Source: Paracidovorax valerianellae
Lineage (GTDB): Bacteria > Pseudomonadota > Gammaproteobacteria > Burkholderiales > Burkholderiaceae_C
Assembly: GCF_900102625.1 (NCBI RefSeq)
Contig: NZ_FMZC01000004.1
Coordinates: 1 to 64,000 of the forward strand
Reading direction: 5' to 3'
Length of the DNA stretch: 64,000 bases
The notes under the pieces were generated by a model. That model had not been told where the DNA came from and searched no databases. It saw nothing but the letters and a program-made list of their open reading frames with translations. Numbering within the stretch: the first letter of the stretch is position 1; each line of letters opens with the position of its first letter. Below, in pieces: positions 17,459 to 26,296 of this stretch. Made by a program: the position numbers and the translations under genes.

Positions 17459-18016
17459 TCACTGCAGGCTGGGGGAGCGTTGCGATGCTCTTTCAGGGCT
17501 CCACTCCGTATGCACCCAGGCAGTGAGCCGGTTGTTATATGCAATCCCTTGGCTTGCCACCGAGCCATTTTGCTGAACCAGATCCTCTCGTACAGATCGG
17601 CTGGCACCCTTAGCCAGTGTTAGAAGATGGCTTTTAGGGTCGGGCAGAGTGTCAGGAGCTACGGGCAATTTTCTTTTGGAACCCAACAGCTTGCGCAACG
17701 CGTCATGGTCGGCCAAGACCCATGACTCCACTTCCCGCACCGCAACGCGCAACAGCAAATTTTCCGGCGCTGGCTGGCTTCCCAGCCAACCCTCTACCAA
17801 TTTCTGAGGGCAGCTCAAACGGTCAAGATCGGTGATGATCAACACCGCCTGTCGCTTCGCCAACTCTCTCCATTTGGGCATGCCTGAACGCAGATAGCCA
17901 AAACCGTTCTTTCTCAGCAAAAGATTCAAGGTCACGACCACTGGTAACTCCAGCAAAAGCCGCTGGCCGATGGCTTCACTTAACGCGTCTTCCGTAGCCA
18001 ATGCCACCAAAGTCAT
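17459..18016 (-). CDS. TOPRIM-like (DUF4276-type) partner of an AAA ATPase
   Basis: 185 residues. The visible TOPRIM-like elements are an N-terminal strand with acidic residues (LVALATEDALSEAIG, E9 and E14), a DxD after a hydrophobic strand (VLIITDLDRLS, D63/D65), and VAVREVESWVLAD (~91-103), typical of DUF4276-like proteins. Such domains cut or modify nucleic acid in OLD- and PARIS-type immune pairs; that function is inferred here. The ATG at 18016 overlaps the ATPase stop as ATGA, implying coupled synthesis. Codon use is visibly AT-richer than in the neighbours, a sign of transfer. Confidence 0.65.
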   Translation of the reverse strand: MTLVALATEDALSEAIGQRLLLELPVVVTLNLLLRKNGFGYLRSGMPKWRELAKRQAVLIITDLDRLSCPQKLVEGWLGSQPAPENLLLRVAVREVESWVLADHDALRKLLGSKRKLPVAPDTLPDPKSHLLTLAKGASRSVREDLVQQNGSVASQGIAYNNRLTAWVHTEWSPERASQRSPSLQ

Positions 18017-19164
18017 TGCCAAAGGCCCAACTGGTTTACTGACGCCGGGCGGGTCTTGGGCAATATGACTTCCGCCACAGACAAACCTGCCTGTATCTCG
18101 CGCGCTTCCTGCGCAGTGACCGTTCGCGCTGTAGAACCTTGCTCACCGGTCTCCAACAGTACGACGCCCCGGCCGTCGATGCCAGGATTGCTCAAGAGGG
18201 CTTCGCTGTGCGTACTCAGCAGAATTTGTCGCCGCACCTTCTTGTTGCGTTGCAAGCGCTGCAAGATCAGTGGAATCTCCTTCACGATCGCGTCGTTGAG
18301 GGAAATTTCGGGCTCCTCAAGCAACAGCAGCGAGTTACCCTCCAGCAGCGTCCACAGCAGCCCCAGCAGACGCAATGTGCCATCTGAAAAATGCTCTTCC
18401 GATTGCCAGCCTGCGTTTGGCCTGTGATGAACATATAAAGCCTCTAAATGCGGATGCCCGAGTTTGTCCGGCGTGAACCGTAACTCCGCGAACTGGGGCA
18501 CGGCTAGTTTCAGCGCCTCGCCGATCTTGTTAAGGCGTGCCGTGCGTGCTCTTTCCGGCGTTTTGGCAATGCGCTCGAGAAAACCTTGCCCAAAAGGGTC
18601 ATCTTCGATTCGATTGATGCCCATTTTTTCCGCAAATTTGAGCAATTGCGGCACCAGATGGAGATAGGTCAAGGTGCCGAAGAACTCCGCCAATTCTCGA
18701 AACTGCCCATTGGCACCGATCTGTTCCAGCCGCGTCTGCGTCAACAAGATGGGATCCGCCTTGTCGCTCGCATCGGGCCGCTGGAAGAGACGTCGCCCGT
18801 CCTTCCAGACCTGTTCATTTGAAATCAAGATTCTCTGCGCGCCTTTGCCTTCTGGCTTGAACCCCAACACATAGCGCCACTCAGGCGCCGAATCGGCGGT
18901 AGATGCCAACTCGATGTCGATCAACACTTCGTTATCAGTCCGTGCATGGAGACAACGCAGTTTGCTGATTCCATCGCGATCAGCCACAGCCGTTTGCAAA
19001 CCCCCGCCTTTCGATTTGCTTACATCGCGCAAAAAGCGAAATGCATCCAGAAGATTGGACTTGCCTGAAGCATTCGGCCCCAGAAGGTAAGAAACCTCCC
19101 GAAGCGGCACGTCAATGGCCCGGAAATTCCGCCAGTTCTTCAGTTTGAGTCGGGTGACCAACAT
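18013..19164 (-). CDS. AAA_21/COG4637-type ABC-like ATPase of a defence-like pair
   Basis: 383 residues. Walker A is GPNASGKSNLL (~29-39), the signature-like HFSDGTLRLLGL precedes Walker B LLLLEEPEISL, and STHSEALLS supplies the switch His. It begins TRLKLKNWRNFRAIDVPL, as SMC-like/OLD-like sensors do, and has no long coiled coil. The family pairs with TOPRIM or nuclease partners in phage-defence modules. ATG 19164 (MLVTRLKL) has aaggag six bases upstream; ATGs at 19167 and 19188 are alternatives. AT-richer than its surroundings. Confidence 0.8.
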   Translation of the reverse strand: MLVTRLKLKNWRNFRAIDVPLREVSYLLGPNASGKSNLLDAFRFLRDVSKSKGGGLQTAVADRDGISKLRCLHARTDNEVLIDIELASTADSAPEWRYVLGFKPEGKGAQRILISNEQVWKDGRRLFQRPDASDKADPILLTQTRLEQIGANGQFRELAEFFGTLTYLHLVPQLLKFAEKMGINRIEDDPFGQGFLERIAKTPERARTARLNKIGEALKLAVPQFAELRFTPDKLGHPHLEALYVHHRPNAGWQSEEHFSDGTLRLLGLLWTLLEGNSLLLLEEPEISLNDAIVKEIPLILQRLQRNKKVRRQILLSTHSEALLSNPGIDGRGVVLLETGEQGSTARTVTAQEAREIQAGLSVAEVILPKTRPASVNQLGLWQ

Positions 19165-19335
19165 CATCTTCTCCTTGAAACGCCCCATAACGGATTACAC
19201 GCGAGGGGCTTCGCATACCCGGGCATTGGATTATCGCGGCGGCACCGTCACGCGCCGTGCTACCGTGCCCATCGGTTTTCAACGACGGCTCGATTCCTTC
19301 CAAAAAAACTTCGTGCCTTGCCAAGGACGTTCTCA

Positions 19336-20346
19336 ATGCACTCCAACCCCCGCTCCCTCGGCCCCTTCCAAGTCCACCCCATCGGCCTGGGCTGCATGAA
19401 CCTCAGCCACGCCTACGGTGTGCCGGCCTCGCGCGAGCAGGCCGAGCAGGTGCTGCTGACCGCGCTCGACGAGGGCGTGACGCTGTTCGACACGGCGGCG
19501 CTGTACGGCTTCGGGGCCAACGAGACGCTGGTGGGGGACATCCTGGCGCCGCACCGCCAGCGCATCACGCTGGCGAGCAAGTGCGGCATGCAGGGCGTGG
19601 ACGTGAACGGCGACGGCAAGCTGGTGCGCGTGATCGACGGCCGGCCCAGCACCTTGCGCGCCACCTGCGAGGCCAGCCTGCGGCGGCTGCGCACGGACGT
19701 GATCGACCTGTATTACCTGCACCGCTGGGACCGGCGCGTGCCCATCGAGGACAGCGTGGGCACGCTGGGCGATCTGGTGCGCGAGGGCAAGATCCGCAGC
19801 GTGGGCCTGTCGGAAGTGTCGGCCGCCACGCTGCGCCGCGCGCATGCCGAATACCCCATCACGGCAGTGCAGACCGAGTACTCGCTGTGCACGCGCAACC
19901 CCGAGATCGCGGTGCTCGAGGCCTGCCGCGAACTGGGCACGGCATTCGTCGCGTTCAGCCCGCTGGCGCGGGGCTTCCTGGGCGGCGCGCTGCGCGATGT
20001 GTCCACGCTTGTGCCGGGCGATTTCCGCCGCACCATGCCCCGCTTTGCGCCCGACGCGTATGCGGCCAATCTGCGCTTGCTGGATGCCTACGAGGCCATC
20101 GCGAAAGAGGCCGGCTGCACGCCCGCGCAACTGGCCCTGGCCTGGCTGCTGGCCCGGGGGCCGGAGATCATCCCGATTCCCGGCACCACGAGCGTGGAGC
20201 ACCTGCGCGACGACCTGGGCGCGGTGGACGTATCGCTCGACGCCAGCCTGATGGCAAGGCTCGATGCGCTCATCCACGACGGCACGATGGCCGGCGACCG
20301 CTACCCGCCGCAGGCGCAGGCCGAGGTGGATACCGAGGTGTTCTGA
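19336..20346 (+). CDS. Aldo/keto reductase
   Basis: 336 residues of the AKR barrel family (YakC/AKR13-like). The catalytic tetrad elements are D in LFDTAALYGFG with Y at the expected place, K in TLASKCG and H in YYLHRWD. The NADP-binding tail is IPIPGTTSVEHLRDDLGAV. It reduces aldehydes or ketones with NADPH in the cytosol. An aagga motif lies upstream of ATG 19336. It stands alone between the ATPase cassette and an MFS gene facing it. Confidence 0.9.
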   Translation: MHSNPRSLGPFQVHPIGLGCMNLSHAYGVPASREQAEQVLLTALDEGVTLFDTAALYGFGANETLVGDILAPHRQRITLASKCGMQGVDVNGDGKLVRVIDGRPSTLRATCEASLRRLRTDVIDLYYLHRWDRRVPIEDSVGTLGDLVREGKIRSVGLSEVSAATLRRAHAEYPITAVQTEYSLCTRNPEIAVLEACRELGTAFVAFSPLARGFLGGALRDVSTLVPGDFRRTMPRFAPDAYAANLRLLDAYEAIAKEAGCTPAQLALAWLLARGPEIIPIPGTTSVEHLRDDLGAVDVSLDASLMARLDALIHDGTMAGDRYPPQAQAEVDTEVF

Positions 20347-20366
20347 GCGCACTGCGGAGCAGGTGG

Positions 20367-20436
20367 CAATTGCTATTATTTAGATAGCAATACTCCCTAG
20401 GGGAATATGCGCTGGAGGCTTAAAAGGCTTGAAGTG
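20367..20436. repeat. Dispersed palindromic repeat, copy A
   Basis: A perfect 8-bp hairpin (ATTGCTAT, 7-base loop, ATAGCAAT), then CCCTAGGGG, then GCGCTGGAGGCTT...AAGGCTTGAA. Related copies occur at 25848-25901 (shared GCTAT/ATAGC and GCGCTGG modules). It lies between convergent genes. Confidence 0.65.
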
Positions 20437-20480
20437 CCGAAGGCGGCAGGCAGGCCGCCAGCGATACCTGCCGGCGTCCG

Positions 20481-21761
20481 TCAGGCCGCCATGGGCCGCG
20501 ACGCACGGGCCCGCGCCGCCACGCCCGCACCCACCACGCCGGCCGAGGCCACGCCCAGCACCAGCGCCGCCGCCGAGCCGTAGAAGATGCCGTGCGCCGC
20601 GCCGCGGTCCAGCAGGGCCCCGAAGATGGGCGCCGCCACGCAAAAGCCCAGGTCCAGGCCCGAATACACCGTGCCGTACACCCGCCCCGTCGCTCCGGGC
20701 GGCGCGGCGCGCTTGATCAGCATGTCACGCGAGGGGCCGGCCAGGCCGGTGCCCAGGCCCGCGATCGCGGCGAATGCCACGGCGCCCATGCCGGGCAGCC
20801 AGCCGGTGCCCACCAGCAGCAGCAGCACGCCCGTGGCCAGCAGGCACACGGTGATGATGCCTTCCAGCCGGGCCACGCGGCCGGCGAGAAAGCCCCCGAC
20901 CACCATGCCGGCGGCGCCGCACAGCATGTAGCCCGTGACCACCATCGACGTGACGGACAGCGGCAGGCCGTACATCTGCTGCAGCGCGGGGCTGGCGAAG
21001 CTCTGGATGGCGCTCAGGGCGCAGGTCGTCCAGAAGAAGAACGAGAAACACAGCCACACCGAAGGCAGCTTGAGGAAGGCCATGGGGTGCTCGGCCACGG
21101 CTGCGGCGCCGGCAGCACCACCGGGCTTGGGCACCGCGGCCCAGGCGCCCTGGCGGTCGTCCAGCGCGTCGCGCTGCCACACCATGACGGCCAGCACCAC
21201 GGCCGCCAGCGCGGCCCCGCACAGACAGGCGGTGCGCCACGATCCGGTGGCCGTGGCGATGCCGGCCATGAACACCGGCGCCGTGGCCCAGCCCAGGTTG
21301 CCCGAGATGCCGTGCACCGAAAAGCCGTGGCCCAGGCGCTGGGGCGACACGCGCTTGTTCAGGATGGTGAAGTCCACCGGGTGGAAGGGCGCATTGCCCA
21401 GGCCCGCCAGCGCCGCCGCCAGCACCAGCCCCGCGTAGCCCTGGGAGGTACCGGCCATCAGGCCCGCCACGGCGAAGCTGGAGAGCGCGAAGAACAGGAT
21501 CGGCCGGGCGCCCACCCGGTCCACCAGAAAGCCCGACAGCGCCTGGCCCACGCCCGAGATGATGAAGAACACCGACACCAACAGCCCCAACTGCGAGTAG
21601 TTGAAGCCGAACTCCGCAATCAGGAACGGAAACAGCGGCGGCAGCAGCATGTGAAAGAAGTGCGACGAGCCGTGCGCCAGGCCGATGAGGCCGATGGTGC
21701 GGGCGTCCTGGCGCAGCGTGCCTGCGGGCGCTGTGGCGGGGGGATTTGCGGTGGAAGTCAT
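20481..21761 (-). CDS. MFS efflux transporter (Fsr-like)
   Basis: 426 residues with twelve membrane segments. GLIGLAHGSSHFFHMLLPPLFPFL resembles the opening of fosmidomycin-resistance-type MFS proteins; the loop motif is GFLVDRVGARPIL. It is divergent from an AraC-family regulator with two palindromes between them, so it is probably an inducible exporter. The ATG at 21761 (MTSTANPPATAP) was preferred over an upstream start because of the palindrome that overlaps it. Confidence 0.85.
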   Translation of the reverse strand: MTSTANPPATAPAGTLRQDARTIGLIGLAHGSSHFFHMLLPPLFPFLIAEFGFNYSQLGLLVSVFFIISGVGQALSGFLVDRVGARPILFFALSSFAVAGLMAGTSQGYAGLVLAAALAGLGNAPFHPVDFTILNKRVSPQRLGHGFSVHGISGNLGWATAPVFMAGIATATGSWRTACLCGAALAAVVLAVMVWQRDALDDRQGAWAAVPKPGGAAGAAAVAEHPMAFLKLPSVWLCFSFFFWTTCALSAIQSFASPALQQMYGLPLSVTSMVVTGYMLCGAAGMVVGGFLAGRVARLEGIITVCLLATGVLLLLVGTGWLPGMGAVAFAAIAGLGTGLAGPSRDMLIKRAAPPGATGRVYGTVYSGLDLGFCVAAPIFGALLDRGAAHGIFYGSAAALVLGVASAGVVGAGVAARARASRPMAA

Positions 21762-21782
21762 GCCTGCGATCTTAGGCAGGCA
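21761..21782. promoter_or_regulatory. Inverted repeat at the MFS start
   Basis: TGCCTGC-N8-GCAGGCA is a perfect 7-bp inverted repeat that begins at the first base of the MFS start codon. It may act as an operator or as a leader hairpin. Confidence 0.4.
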
Positions 21783-21798
21783 CGCGGCGGCAGGTTGA

Positions 21799-21821
21799 CG
21801 ATAGACTGCCAACTTCTATCG
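21799..21821. promoter_or_regulatory. Candidate operator between AraC and MFS genes
   Basis: CGATAGA-N9-TCTATCG is a perfect 7-bp inverted repeat that lies five bases before the AraC-type gene start and 38 bases from the MFS gene. It is suited to control both divergent genes. Confidence 0.55.
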
Positions 21822-21826
21822 CGAAC

Positions 21827-22846
21827 ATGCCAAGCACTCTACCTTCCACGCTGCCGCGCACCACCGCACGCGCGGCCATCGCCGGTGCCGCCGCCGGCGC
21901 GCGTCCCTCGGTGGCGGGCGCCATCTCGCCGCCTGCACCGCCCGAAACGCGCCCGCGCCGCGCGGTCTCGTACGTCAGCTCGCTCACGCCCGATCTGTTC
22001 GTGCCGAGCGCGCAGCGCCCGGTGCGCGCCAAGACCCGCTGGCTGCCGGCCGACACGCAGGTGCTGCCCCACCGCCACCCCTGGGCGCAGCTGGCGATCT
22101 CGACCACGGGCGTGATCCACCTCACCGTGGCGCAGGGCACCTACATCGTTCCCCCGTCGCGCGCGCTGTGGATTCCCCCGGGCGTGGAACACGCGGTAAC
22201 CATGGTGCAGGACGCCGACCTGCGCACGCTGTACCTGCACCAGCCGCGCGGGCGCTGCGGCCCGGGCGGGGCCGGGGGTGTGCAGCGCGAGGCGGACGAC
22301 CCGGCCTGGCGCCAGTGCCGGGTGCTGGAGGTGTCGGAACTGCTGCGTGCCCTGGTGCGCGAAATGCCCACCGAGCCCGACGGTGCCGAAGTGCCGCCCA
22401 CGGCCGAAGCGCTGCGGCGCGAGCGCCACCTGAGTGCGCTGATCTGCGACGAAGTGCGCCGCGCCGCCGCCCTGCGCCTGGGCGTGGACCTGCCGCGCGA
22501 CAAGCGCCTGCTGCACCTGTGCAAGGCCGTGCTGGCCGACCCCACCCGCCACGCCACGCTGGAGGACTGGGCCCGCGACACGGGCGCCAGCCCGCGCACC
22601 GTGGCGCGCCTTTTCCACACCGAGCTGCGCAGCACCTTCACGCAGTGGCGCCAGCAGGTGATCCTGTCCAAAGCCGTGGCGCTGGCCGCCACGCGCGTGC
22701 CGGTGGGCCAGATCGCCGCCGAACTGGGCTACAGCGCCAGCGCCTTCAGCGCCATGGTGCGGCGCGCGGTCGGGCAGACGCCCGGGCGGTTCCTGGGGCA
22801 GCAACAACAGCAGCAACCGGCGTCGGTGGCGGCCGATCCGCACTGA
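21827..22846 (+). CDS. AraC-family regulator (NimR-like)
   Basis: 339 residues. A ~60-residue Ala/Pro-rich leader precedes a cupin-type sensor (VLPHRHPWAQLAIST, PPSRALWIPPGVEHAV), and two helix-turn-helix units follow (TLEDWARDTGASPRTVARLF, VGQIAAELGYSASAFSAMVRR). It ends in a poly-Gln stretch (QQQQQQ). The sensor type matches regulators such as NimR that sit beside and control an MFS exporter, as the divergent gene here suggests. The start could be later, since the leader is low-complexity. Confidence 0.87.
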   Translation: MPSTLPSTLPRTTARAAIAGAAAGARPSVAGAISPPAPPETRPRRAVSYVSSLTPDLFVPSAQRPVRAKTRWLPADTQVLPHRHPWAQLAISTTGVIHLTVAQGTYIVPPSRALWIPPGVEHAVTMVQDADLRTLYLHQPRGRCGPGGAGGVQREADDPAWRQCRVLEVSELLRALVREMPTEPDGAEVPPTAEALRRERHLSALICDEVRRAAALRLGVDLPRDKRLLHLCKAVLADPTRHATLEDWARDTGASPRTVARLFHTELRSTFTQWRQQVILSKAVALAATRVPVGQIAAELGYSASAFSAMVRRAVGQTPGRFLGQQQQQQPASVAADPH

Positions 22847-22902
22847 GCGCCCGCAAGGCACAGGCCATCTTTGGCCGCGAGCCGGTGTATCGTCACACGA
22901 CC

Positions 22903-23529
22903 ATGACCCAGCCCTCCGACATCCACAGCTACGAACCGCGCCTGGGCCACGGCCTGCCGCACGATCCCTTCAACGCCATCGTGGGCCCCCGGCCCATCGG
23001 CTGGATCGCCTCGCGCAGCGCTGCGGGCGTGCTCAACCTGGCGCCGTACAGCTTTTTCAACGCCTTCAACTACACCCCGCCGATCATCGGCTTCGCCAGC
23101 ATCGGCGCCAAGGACACGCTGGCCAACATCGAAGCCACCGGCGAGTTCGTCTGGAACCTGGCCACCCGCCCCCTGGCCGAAGCCATGAACCAGACCTGCG
23201 CCGCCGTGCCGCCCGAAGTGGACGAATTCGCGCTCGGCGGCCTCACCCCCGCGCCGTCGCAGATCGTTTCCGTCCCCCGGGTGGCCCAGAGCCCCGTCGC
23301 CATGGAATGCCGCCGCACGCAGATCGTGCAGCTCGAAGGCGTGGATGGCACCAAGGTGCCGACCTGGCTGGTGCTGGGCGAGGTCGTGGCCGTGCACATC
23401 GACCGCTCCCTGCTGAAAGACGGCGTGTACGACACGGCGAACGCAGGGCACATCCTGCGCGCGGGCGGCCCGGCGGATTACTTCACGGTGGGGCCGGAGC
23501 AGGTGTTCAAGATGTTCCGGCCGCGCTGA
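22903..23529 (+). CDS. Flavin reductase-like FMN-binding protein
   Basis: 208 residues of the flavin reductase/DUF447-like split-barrel family. FMN-binding features include FNAIVGPRPIGWIAS, NLAPYSFFNAFNYTPP and GEFVWNLATRPLA. The family reduces FMN with NAD(P)H or uses bound FMN on unknown substrates. It starts 57 bases after the AraC gene. Its 3' end overlaps the opposing MFS gene by 23 bases (23507-23529), so the two are antisense at their tails. Confidence 0.87.
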   Translation: MTQPSDIHSYEPRLGHGLPHDPFNAIVGPRPIGWIASRSAAGVLNLAPYSFFNAFNYTPPIIGFASIGAKDTLANIEATGEFVWNLATRPLAEAMNQTCAAVPPEVDEFALGGLTPAPSQIVSVPRVAQSPVAMECRRTQIVQLEGVDGTKVPTWLVLGEVVAVHIDRSLLKDGVYDTANAGHILRAGGPADYFTVGPEQVFKMFRPR

Positions 23530-24733
23530 GGCCGCGCGCCGGACGCACCATCCACGCCACCGCCACGACGGCCAGCAAGGCGATAGCGGCCCCGACGAAT
23601 CCCACGCTGCCCACGCCCCACAGCGGAATGCTTGCACCGCCCAGCACGGCGCCCAGCGCGATGCCGCCGTTGGCCGCCGACACGTTGATGGTGCCGGCCA
23701 GCGCCTGCGCCTGGGGCGCCGACTTCATCACGCGGATCTGGCAGATGGGATAGAGCGCGGTGTTGGCCACGCCCCAGACCGCCAGCGCCGCGGCCAGGCC
23801 CAGCGTCCACGGCGCGAGCAGGATCGACGCCACCATGCCCGCCGCCAGCAGCGCGCTGAACCCTGCCGTGGCGGCCAGCGGCTTGCGGTCCACCCACCGG
23901 CCGCCCAGCCAGTTGCCCAGCAGGCCCACCGCGCCGAAACCCATCAGCCACCAGCCGACGTGCGCGGGCGGAATGTGCGCCACCTGTTCCAGCACTTCAG
24001 CCAGGTAGGTGTAGCCGGTGAACATGGCCGTGAACACCACGACCGAAAGCGCCACCTGCGCCAGGAAGGCCGGGCTGCGCAGGATGCGGGCCTGTTCGGC
24101 GAGCGCCACGCGCCCGGTGGTCTTCAGGGTCGGCATGGCGAAGAACAGCAACACCGCCACCAGCAGCGACAGCGCCGCCAGCATCCAGAACGCCGCGCGC
24201 CAGCCGATGGCGTCGCCCGCCAGCGTGCCGAGCGGAATGCCGAACAGCATGGCGCCGGAGATGCCCAGGTACACCGTGGCCACCGCCCGCCCCGCGCGCT
24301 GCGGGCCGGCCAGCTGCGCGGCCGTGTCGCTGGCGGTGCCCCAGAACACGGGCAGCGCCAGCGCCGGAATCACCCGGGCGATGGCCAGCGTCCACAGGTT
24401 GGGCGACACGGCCGCCAGCGCATTGGACGCGGCGAACAGCACCAGCACCGCGAGAAACAGCCGCTTGCGCTCGATGTGTGCCAGCCAGGCCGTGAGCACC
24501 GGGCCGCACAGCATCACCACCACCGCGAACAGCGTGACCAGTTGGCCGGCCTTGGAGACCGAGACGCCCAGATCGCGCGCCAAAGCGGGCAGCAGGCCGA
24601 CCATGAGGAATTCGGTGGTGACGATGACGAACGCGGCCACGGCCAGCACAACGGTGGAGGCGTGGCCGCTGCCGGAATGCGGCGCAGCGGCAGCGGGACG
24701 GAGGGGAGGCACGGCGGGGGAGCGGGTGGACAT
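23507..24733 (-). CDS. MFS efflux transporter (arabinose-efflux/YdhP-like, DHA1)
   Basis: 408 residues with twelve membrane segments. Early segment VVLAVAAFVIVTTEFLMVGLLPALARDLGVS is the DHA1 signature shared with YdhP/AraJ-type exporters, and the 2-3 loop (AWLAHIERKRLFLAV) is a degenerate motif A. The LysR gene is divergent. Substrate unknown. The C-terminus overlaps the flavin reductase gene tail to tail. Confidence 0.87.
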   Translation of the reverse strand: MSTRSPAVPPLRPAAAAPHSGSGHASTVVLAVAAFVIVTTEFLMVGLLPALARDLGVSVSKAGQLVTLFAVVVMLCGPVLTAWLAHIERKRLFLAVLVLFAASNALAAVSPNLWTLAIARVIPALALPVFWGTASDTAAQLAGPQRAGRAVATVYLGISGAMLFGIPLGTLAGDAIGWRAAFWMLAALSLLVAVLLFFAMPTLKTTGRVALAEQARILRSPAFLAQVALSVVVFTAMFTGYTYLAEVLEQVAHIPPAHVGWWLMGFGAVGLLGNWLGGRWVDRKPLAATAGFSALLAAGMVASILLAPWTLGLAAALAVWGVANTALYPICQIRVMKSAPQAQALAGTINVSAANGGIALGAVLGGASIPLWGVGSVGFVGAAIALLAVVAVAWMVRPARGLSAAGTS

Positions 24734-24782
24734 GGATCGAAAACCGAAGAGGCTGTGGTAGCAGCGCGCCAGGTTATTCAAG

Positions 24783-24803
24783 ATCGCACTTCCGCTGTGC
24801 GAT
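24783..24803. promoter_or_regulatory. Candidate LysR operator between MFS and LysR genes
   Basis: ATCGCAC-N7-GTGCGAT is a perfect 7-bp inverted repeat midway between the divergent starts. A second small palindrome, GGAAA-TAT-TTTCC, is at 24822-24834 on the LysR side. LysR proteins usually bind one such recall site plus a weaker activation site. Confidence 0.5.
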
Positions 24804-24889
24804 GTTTTTTCCTGGTTTAATGGAAATATTTTCCGCAATGGTCGGCCGCTGCAGTCACATGCACGCAGCAGGCACAACCCCATCCTTCC

Positions 24890-25798
24890 ATGCACAGTTC
24901 CGAACGACTCAAAGGCATCGATGTGTTCGTCACCGCCGTGGCGGCGGGCAGTTTCACGGCAGCGGCCGACCGGCTGAACCTCACCGCCTCGGCCGTGGGC
25001 AAGTCCATCGCGCGGCTGGAGGCGCGCCTGAGCACGCGGCTGTTCGAGCGCACCACGCGCCGGCTGCAGCTGACCGACGCGGGCACGGCCTTCCACCGTG
25101 TGTGCGTGCGCGTGCTGGAAGACATCGAATCGGCCGAACGGGTGCTGGCCGAAGACGCGACGGAGCCTTCCGGCCGCCTGCGCATCGACCTGCCCGCCAC
25201 CTTCGGCCGGCGCCAGGTGATGGGCCTGCTGGTGGACTTCGCGGCCGGGCACCCGGCCGTGCAGCCAAACATTTCGTTCACCGACCGCTTCGTCGATGTG
25301 ATCGACGACGGCATCGACGTGGCCGTGCGCATCGGCGGCCCGGACACCTGGCCCGACGCCTTGGGACACCGGTTCCTGGGCCGGGAGCGGCTGATTTTCT
25401 GCGCCTCCCCGGCCTATCTGACGCGCAGGGGCACGCCCGGCACGCTGGCCGACCTGGCCCACCACGACGCAGTGACCTACGGCCGCGCGGACGGCACCAC
25501 CAGCCCGTGGCTGATCGCGACCGACGGCGGACCGACCGAGCGGCGGGCCGTGGACAGCCGCGCCATCGTCGGCCACGGAGAAGCGCAGCTCGACGCCGTC
25601 ATCGCCGGGCTGGGCGTGGCGCAGATGGCGACGTGGCTGGTGGGCGATGCGCTGCGCGCGGGCCAGTTGGCGCCCCTGCTGCCCGGCCAGGACATCGACG
25701 GCCTGCCCCTGCACCTGGTCTGGCCGCGCAGCAAGCAGCTGCTGCCGAAGGTGGACAGCCTGGTGAAGCACTTGGCGAAACACTTGCAGATCCGGTGA
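24890..25798 (+). CDS. LysR-family regulator
   Basis: 302 residues. The winged helix at ~1-65 (GSFTAAADRLNLTASAVGKSI, RLFERTTRRLQLTDAG) is followed by a LysR_substrate domain of the PBP2_CrgA-like group. It is divergent from the MFS exporter gene, which it probably regulates. The inducer is not readable from the sequence. Confidence 0.9.
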   Translation: MHSSERLKGIDVFVTAVAAGSFTAAADRLNLTASAVGKSIARLEARLSTRLFERTTRRLQLTDAGTAFHRVCVRVLEDIESAERVLAEDATEPSGRLRIDLPATFGRRQVMGLLVDFAAGHPAVQPNISFTDRFVDVIDDGIDVAVRIGGPDTWPDALGHRFLGRERLIFCASPAYLTRRGTPGTLADLAHHDAVTYGRADGTTSPWLIATDGGPTERRAVDSRAIVGHGEAQLDAVIAGLGVAQMATWLVGDALRAGQLAPLLPGQDIDGLPLHLVWPRSKQLLPKVDSLVKHLAKHLQIR

Positions 25799-25847
25799 AG
25801 CAGGGTGGAGTTCACAGTGTTTTCAGGGCTCCACCGGCTATTTATCT

Positions 25848-25901
25848 GCGCTGGTAGCTATTATTTTCATAGCAAACTGCTCCTGACTCAGCCGCCAGCG
25901 C
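25848..25901. repeat. Dispersed palindromic repeat, copy B
   Basis: Nested inverted repeats: outer GCGCTGG (25848-25854) with CCAGCGC (25895-25901), inner GCTAT (25857-25861) with ATAGC (25869-25873). It shares modules with copy A at 20367. It is in the gap between the LysR gene and a small membrane protein gene. Confidence 0.65.
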
Positions 25902-26006
25902 TTATGCTGCCGGCGCGACGGACTCTTTTTCAACCCCTGGCGCCGCCCCTGCCCTGCTGCGATGCCGCAGGGCGCGGCGCCGAATGCTCACGGAAAGCGC
26001 GACACC

Positions 26007-26225
26007 ATGAACCCCACCCGGCTGATCGGCATTGTCTTGATCGTTGCAGGCGCACTCGGCCTGGCCTACGGCGGCTTCAGCTACACGAAGGACACCACCG
26101 TGGTGAAGGTCGGCCCGCTGGAGATCTCTGCCAAGGAAAAGGAGACGGTCAACATCCCGCTGTGGATCGGCATCGGTGCCATCGCCGTGGGCGGTTTGCT
26201 GCTGGTCCTGGGCACGAAGAAGTGA
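26007..26225 (+). CDS. Small two-helix membrane protein (DUF3185-like)
   Basis: 72 residues: two hydrophobic helices (IGIVLIVAGALGLAYGG and IPLWIGIGAIAVGGLLLVLG) joined by a polar loop KDTTVVKVGPLEISAKE. This short pattern matches small DUF3185-type inner-membrane proteins of unknown function. Start ATG 26007, preceded by cggaaag. Confidence 0.65.
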   Translation: MNPTRLIGIVLIVAGALGLAYGGFSYTKDTTVVKVGPLEISAKEKETVNIPLWIGIGAIAVGGLLLVLGTKK

Positions 26226-26296
26226 TGCGGGAGAGGTTCCAGCCGCTGCCTCGCACGGTGCTGCGGGGCTGATCCGATGGAACGGGGTGCTTTCCC

